Assembly (NCBI GenBank): GCA_023954595.1
Contig: JAGSHJ010000181.1
Coordinates: forward strand, 1 to 6,288
Length of the DNA: 6,288 bases
Direction of reading: 5' to 3'
Source of the DNA: Bacteriovoracaceae bacterium
GTDB taxonomy: Bacteria > Bdellovibrionota > Bacteriovoracia > Bacteriovoracales > Bacteriovoracaceae
Program-made: the position numbers and the translations under genes
The notes under the pieces: generated by a model
What the model saw: the letters and a program-made list of their open reading frames with translations, nothing else
Told to the model about the DNA's origin: nothing
The model's database searches: none
Shown: positions 5,018-6,288 of the stretch, piece by piece
Numbering within the stretch: position 1 is the first letter of the stretch
How the letters are laid out: the number at the start of each line of letters is the position of its first letter

Positions 5018-5265
5018 GAAGATTAGGGGGCAAACGCGCTTTCTTAAGGTTTGACTCGGTGTGGTATTTAACTTTTTTAAAAAAAATCAGCAATTTAAAA
5101 TATTTTTTGAAACATTGTTGCCACTCTGTGTCGATTTGTTTCGTCCGATTAGCATTGTTGTTTCGTCTTGGGCCTTTTGGATATGGCCTTTAACTCCTTC
5201 TTTTTTGCTCAAAATTGTCAACTTTTTCGTTTGCGCATTACTTATACAAAGCTTAAGATTTTCTT
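5018..5265. other. T-rich spacer between the MepB-family and nuclease genes, no convincing gene
   Basis: 248 bases, pyrimidine-rich on the plus strand. A 70-codon GTG-started frame (5061-5273) crosses it, but it lacks a ribosome-binding site and overlaps the nuclease start; its hydrophobic translation follows from the T-richness. Near the right end TATACA (5243-5248) could be a -10 for the nuclease, but the best -35-like TTGTCA (5215-5220) is 22 bases away, too far for a standard promoter. The octamer GTTTCGTC occurs twice. I see no clear terminator for the MepB-family gene. Confidence 0.45.
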
Positions 5266-6084
5266 ATGAATAAACTTATCCTACTTTTTGTGCTTAGCTT
5301 CTCCCTAAACTCATTCAGCAGTACTTTAGACGGTTCAGAAGCATATTATTCCCTTGATGATTCTTTGAGGGGGTACCAATTAAAATCAAAACTAAAAGAG
5401 ATCATATCTAAAGATCACAAAGATCGTGGTTATGGTGCGCTACTTGGTATTTATCTTAAGAGTGACGCTGATAAGACTTATGACGGAGACGGCTCTATTG
5501 TAGATATGTACAGCGAAATGCCAAACTACGCTGACCCGTACACTTATAAATCAAAATCGCAAAGTTGTGGTAACTACCGTCGCGAGTCGGACTGTTATAA
5601 TAGAGAGCACATCTTCCCTCAGTCTGTATTTAATAAGAGAAGCCCTATGAGATCTGACTTTTTCCACGTGTATCCAAGTGATGGATACGTAAATGGAAGA
5701 AGAAGCAACTTCCCATTTGGTGAAGTTAATCGCCCAACTTGGACTTCTGCAAATGGATCAAAAGTAGGTAAAAATAGTTCTGGAGGTTACTCTGGAAAGG
5801 TATTCGAACCAATTGACGAGTTTAAAGGGGACATCGCAAGATCTCTACTTTACTTCGCAACGAGATATGAAGATCAAGTTTCAAGATGGCATCATGCTAT
5901 GCTTAATGGAACGAAAGATCAGGTTTATAAGGCCTGGTTCTTAAAGCTTCTTCTTAAATGGCATAAGCAAGACCCTGTAAGTGAACATGAAATTAGACGT
6001 AATAACGTCGGTCAAAGTTTTCAAGGAAATAGAAATCCATTTATCGATCATCCCGAATGGGTAGAGGCAATCTGGGGGAAGTAA
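5266..6084 (+). CDS. Exported Endonuclease I (EndA/NucM-type) family nuclease
   Basis: A 272-residue protein with a signal peptide at 1-19 (MNKLILLFVLSFSLNSFSS) and a complete Endonuclease_1 domain (PF04231), a beta-beta-alpha-metal non-specific nuclease acting on DNA and often RNA outside the cytoplasm. The active-site block is NREHIFPQSVF (112-122), with the Glu114-His115 pair expected to provide metal contact and general base. It is followed by DFFHVYPSDGYVNGRRSNFPFGEV (131-154), whose Asn residues (143, 148) are in the region that supplies the metal-binding Asn. The family signature QGNRNPFIDHPE (253-264) closes the domain. Cys101 and Cys110 flank the active site and may form a disulfide. 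The DGYVN-RRSN wording fits the subgroup with NREH rather than the Enterobacterial/Vibrio EWEH form. All key residues look intact. Start ATG 5266 leads straight into the signal peptide, but no Shine-Dalgarno is visible. Likely role: degrading prey or environmental DNA (inference). Confidence 0.93.
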   Translation: MNKLILLFVLSFSLNSFSSTLDGSEAYYSLDDSLRGYQLKSKLKEIISKDHKDRGYGALLGIYLKSDADKTYDGDGSIVDMYSEMPNYADPYTYKSKSQSCGNYRRESDCYNREHIFPQSVFNKRSPMRSDFFHVYPSDGYVNGRRSNFPFGEVNRPTWTSANGSKVGKNSSGGYSGKVFEPIDEFKGDIARSLLYFATRYEDQVSRWHHAMLNGTKDQVYKAWFLKLLLKWHKQDPVSEHEIRRNNVGQSFQGNRNPFIDHPEWVEAIWGK

Positions 6085-6178
6085 TTCCTTTCAGGTTTCT
6101 GAACTTGATCAATAATCATGGTCACTCAAGGATGAGTTGGACTTTGTCCTAATCACACCAATAAATTCAAAATAAATT

Positions 6179-6204
6179 AATCCAGGCAAGTCCTGGATTT
6201 TTTT
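6179..6204 (+). terminator. Rho-independent terminator after the nuclease gene
   Basis: AATCCAGG pairs perfectly with CCTGGATT around a CAAGT loop and runs into seven T (6198-6204). It lies 95 bases past the nuclease stop. On the minus strand the same stem comes directly after the receiver-domain gene and is followed by an AT-rich, T-containing stretch, so it may serve both convergent genes. Confidence 0.85.
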
Positions 6205-6206
6205 AT

Positions 6207-6288
6207 TTAATGAAGTGCCCTCTCGACTGTATCAATCAATTTTGCCTTGTTTACCGGTTTAGCAAGGTACTTATCGTAGCCACTTCTA
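6207..6288 (-). CDS. Response regulator receiver domain, C-terminal fragment (partial)
   Basis: Only the last 26 codons and the stop (TAA at 6207-6209) are in the window; the gene enters from the right edge. The translation is RSGYDKYLAKPVNKAKLIDTVERALH. The GYDKYLAKPV stretch is the end of a CheY-like receiver domain: the conserved Lys followed by Pro is the phosphoryl-sensing lysine at the end of beta-5, and the KLIDTVERAL part is the last helix. The protein ends right after this helix, so it is either a stand-alone receiver protein or one with the receiver at its C-terminus, such as a hybrid histidine kinase. It is convergent with the nuclease and separated from it by the shared terminator. 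No functional link to the nuclease is implied. Confidence 0.8.
   Translation of the reverse strand, partial: RSGYDKYLAKPVNKAKLIDTVERALH

Noticed and set aside
5061..5273. GTG-started 70-codon hydrophobic frame before the nuclease
   Set aside because: No Shine-Dalgarno, rare start codon, overlap with the nuclease start, and hydrophobicity explained by T-rich DNA. A small membrane protein cannot be fully excluded without conservation data.
4511..6084. MepB-family protein and nuclease as a toxin-antitoxin or defence pair
   Set aside because: The nuclease has a clear signal peptide and a 248-base gap separates the genes, so a cytoplasmic partner relationship is not supported.

Overview
The window looks like a chromosomal piece of a low-GC predatory or related bacterium of the Bdellovibrionota, most likely the Bacteriovorax/Halobacteriovorax side. 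This is inferred from a TIGR02147/DUF4423 regulator, an exported protein starting with a Gly-rich GGGGNGGD segment right after its signal peptide, and many short-gap genes for small exported proteins of no recognised family. No 16S gene or other phylogenetic marker is present, so the assignment rests on recalled family distribution, not on a search.

Left part (1-4202, minus strand): six tightly packed genes read right to left and look like one operon. In order they are an exported helical protein with a His-rich N-terminus (3528-4202); three tandem paralogous exported proteins of about 175-181 residues (2979-3506, 2395-2940, 1858-2391); a TIGR02147-family putative regulator that starts with TTG directly after the in-frame stop of the third paralog (1021-1857); and an exported GGGGNGGD protein that runs off the left edge (1-1019). 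Gaps are 21, 38, 3, 0 and 1 bases, and every gene has a Shine-Dalgarno-like sequence, several of them lying inside the preceding gene. My hand alignment shows that the C-terminal ~180 residues of the last gene are homologous to nearly all of the mature part of the first gene, so the operon begins and ends with the same domain.

Middle (4203-4510): a 308-base divergent intergenic region. It holds a 24-base interrupted palindrome that overlaps a weak candidate promoter of the minus operon, a second stem-loop that would lie in that operon's leader, a T10 tract, and a -10-like box almost touching the MepB start.

Right part: a plus-strand MepB-family protein (4511-5017), a T-rich spacer without a convincing gene (5018-5265), an exported Endonuclease I-family nuclease (5266-6084), a strong stem-loop terminator (6179-6204), and on the minus strand the last 26 codons of a response-regulator receiver domain (6207-6288), convergent with the nuclease.

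Working picture (inference): the minus operon is a self-contained cassette for several secreted or surface proteins together with its own regulator. The nuclease fits extracellular or periplasmic DNA degradation, as expected of a predator or scavenger. Nothing in the sequence ties MepB, the nuclease or the receiver protein to the cassette.
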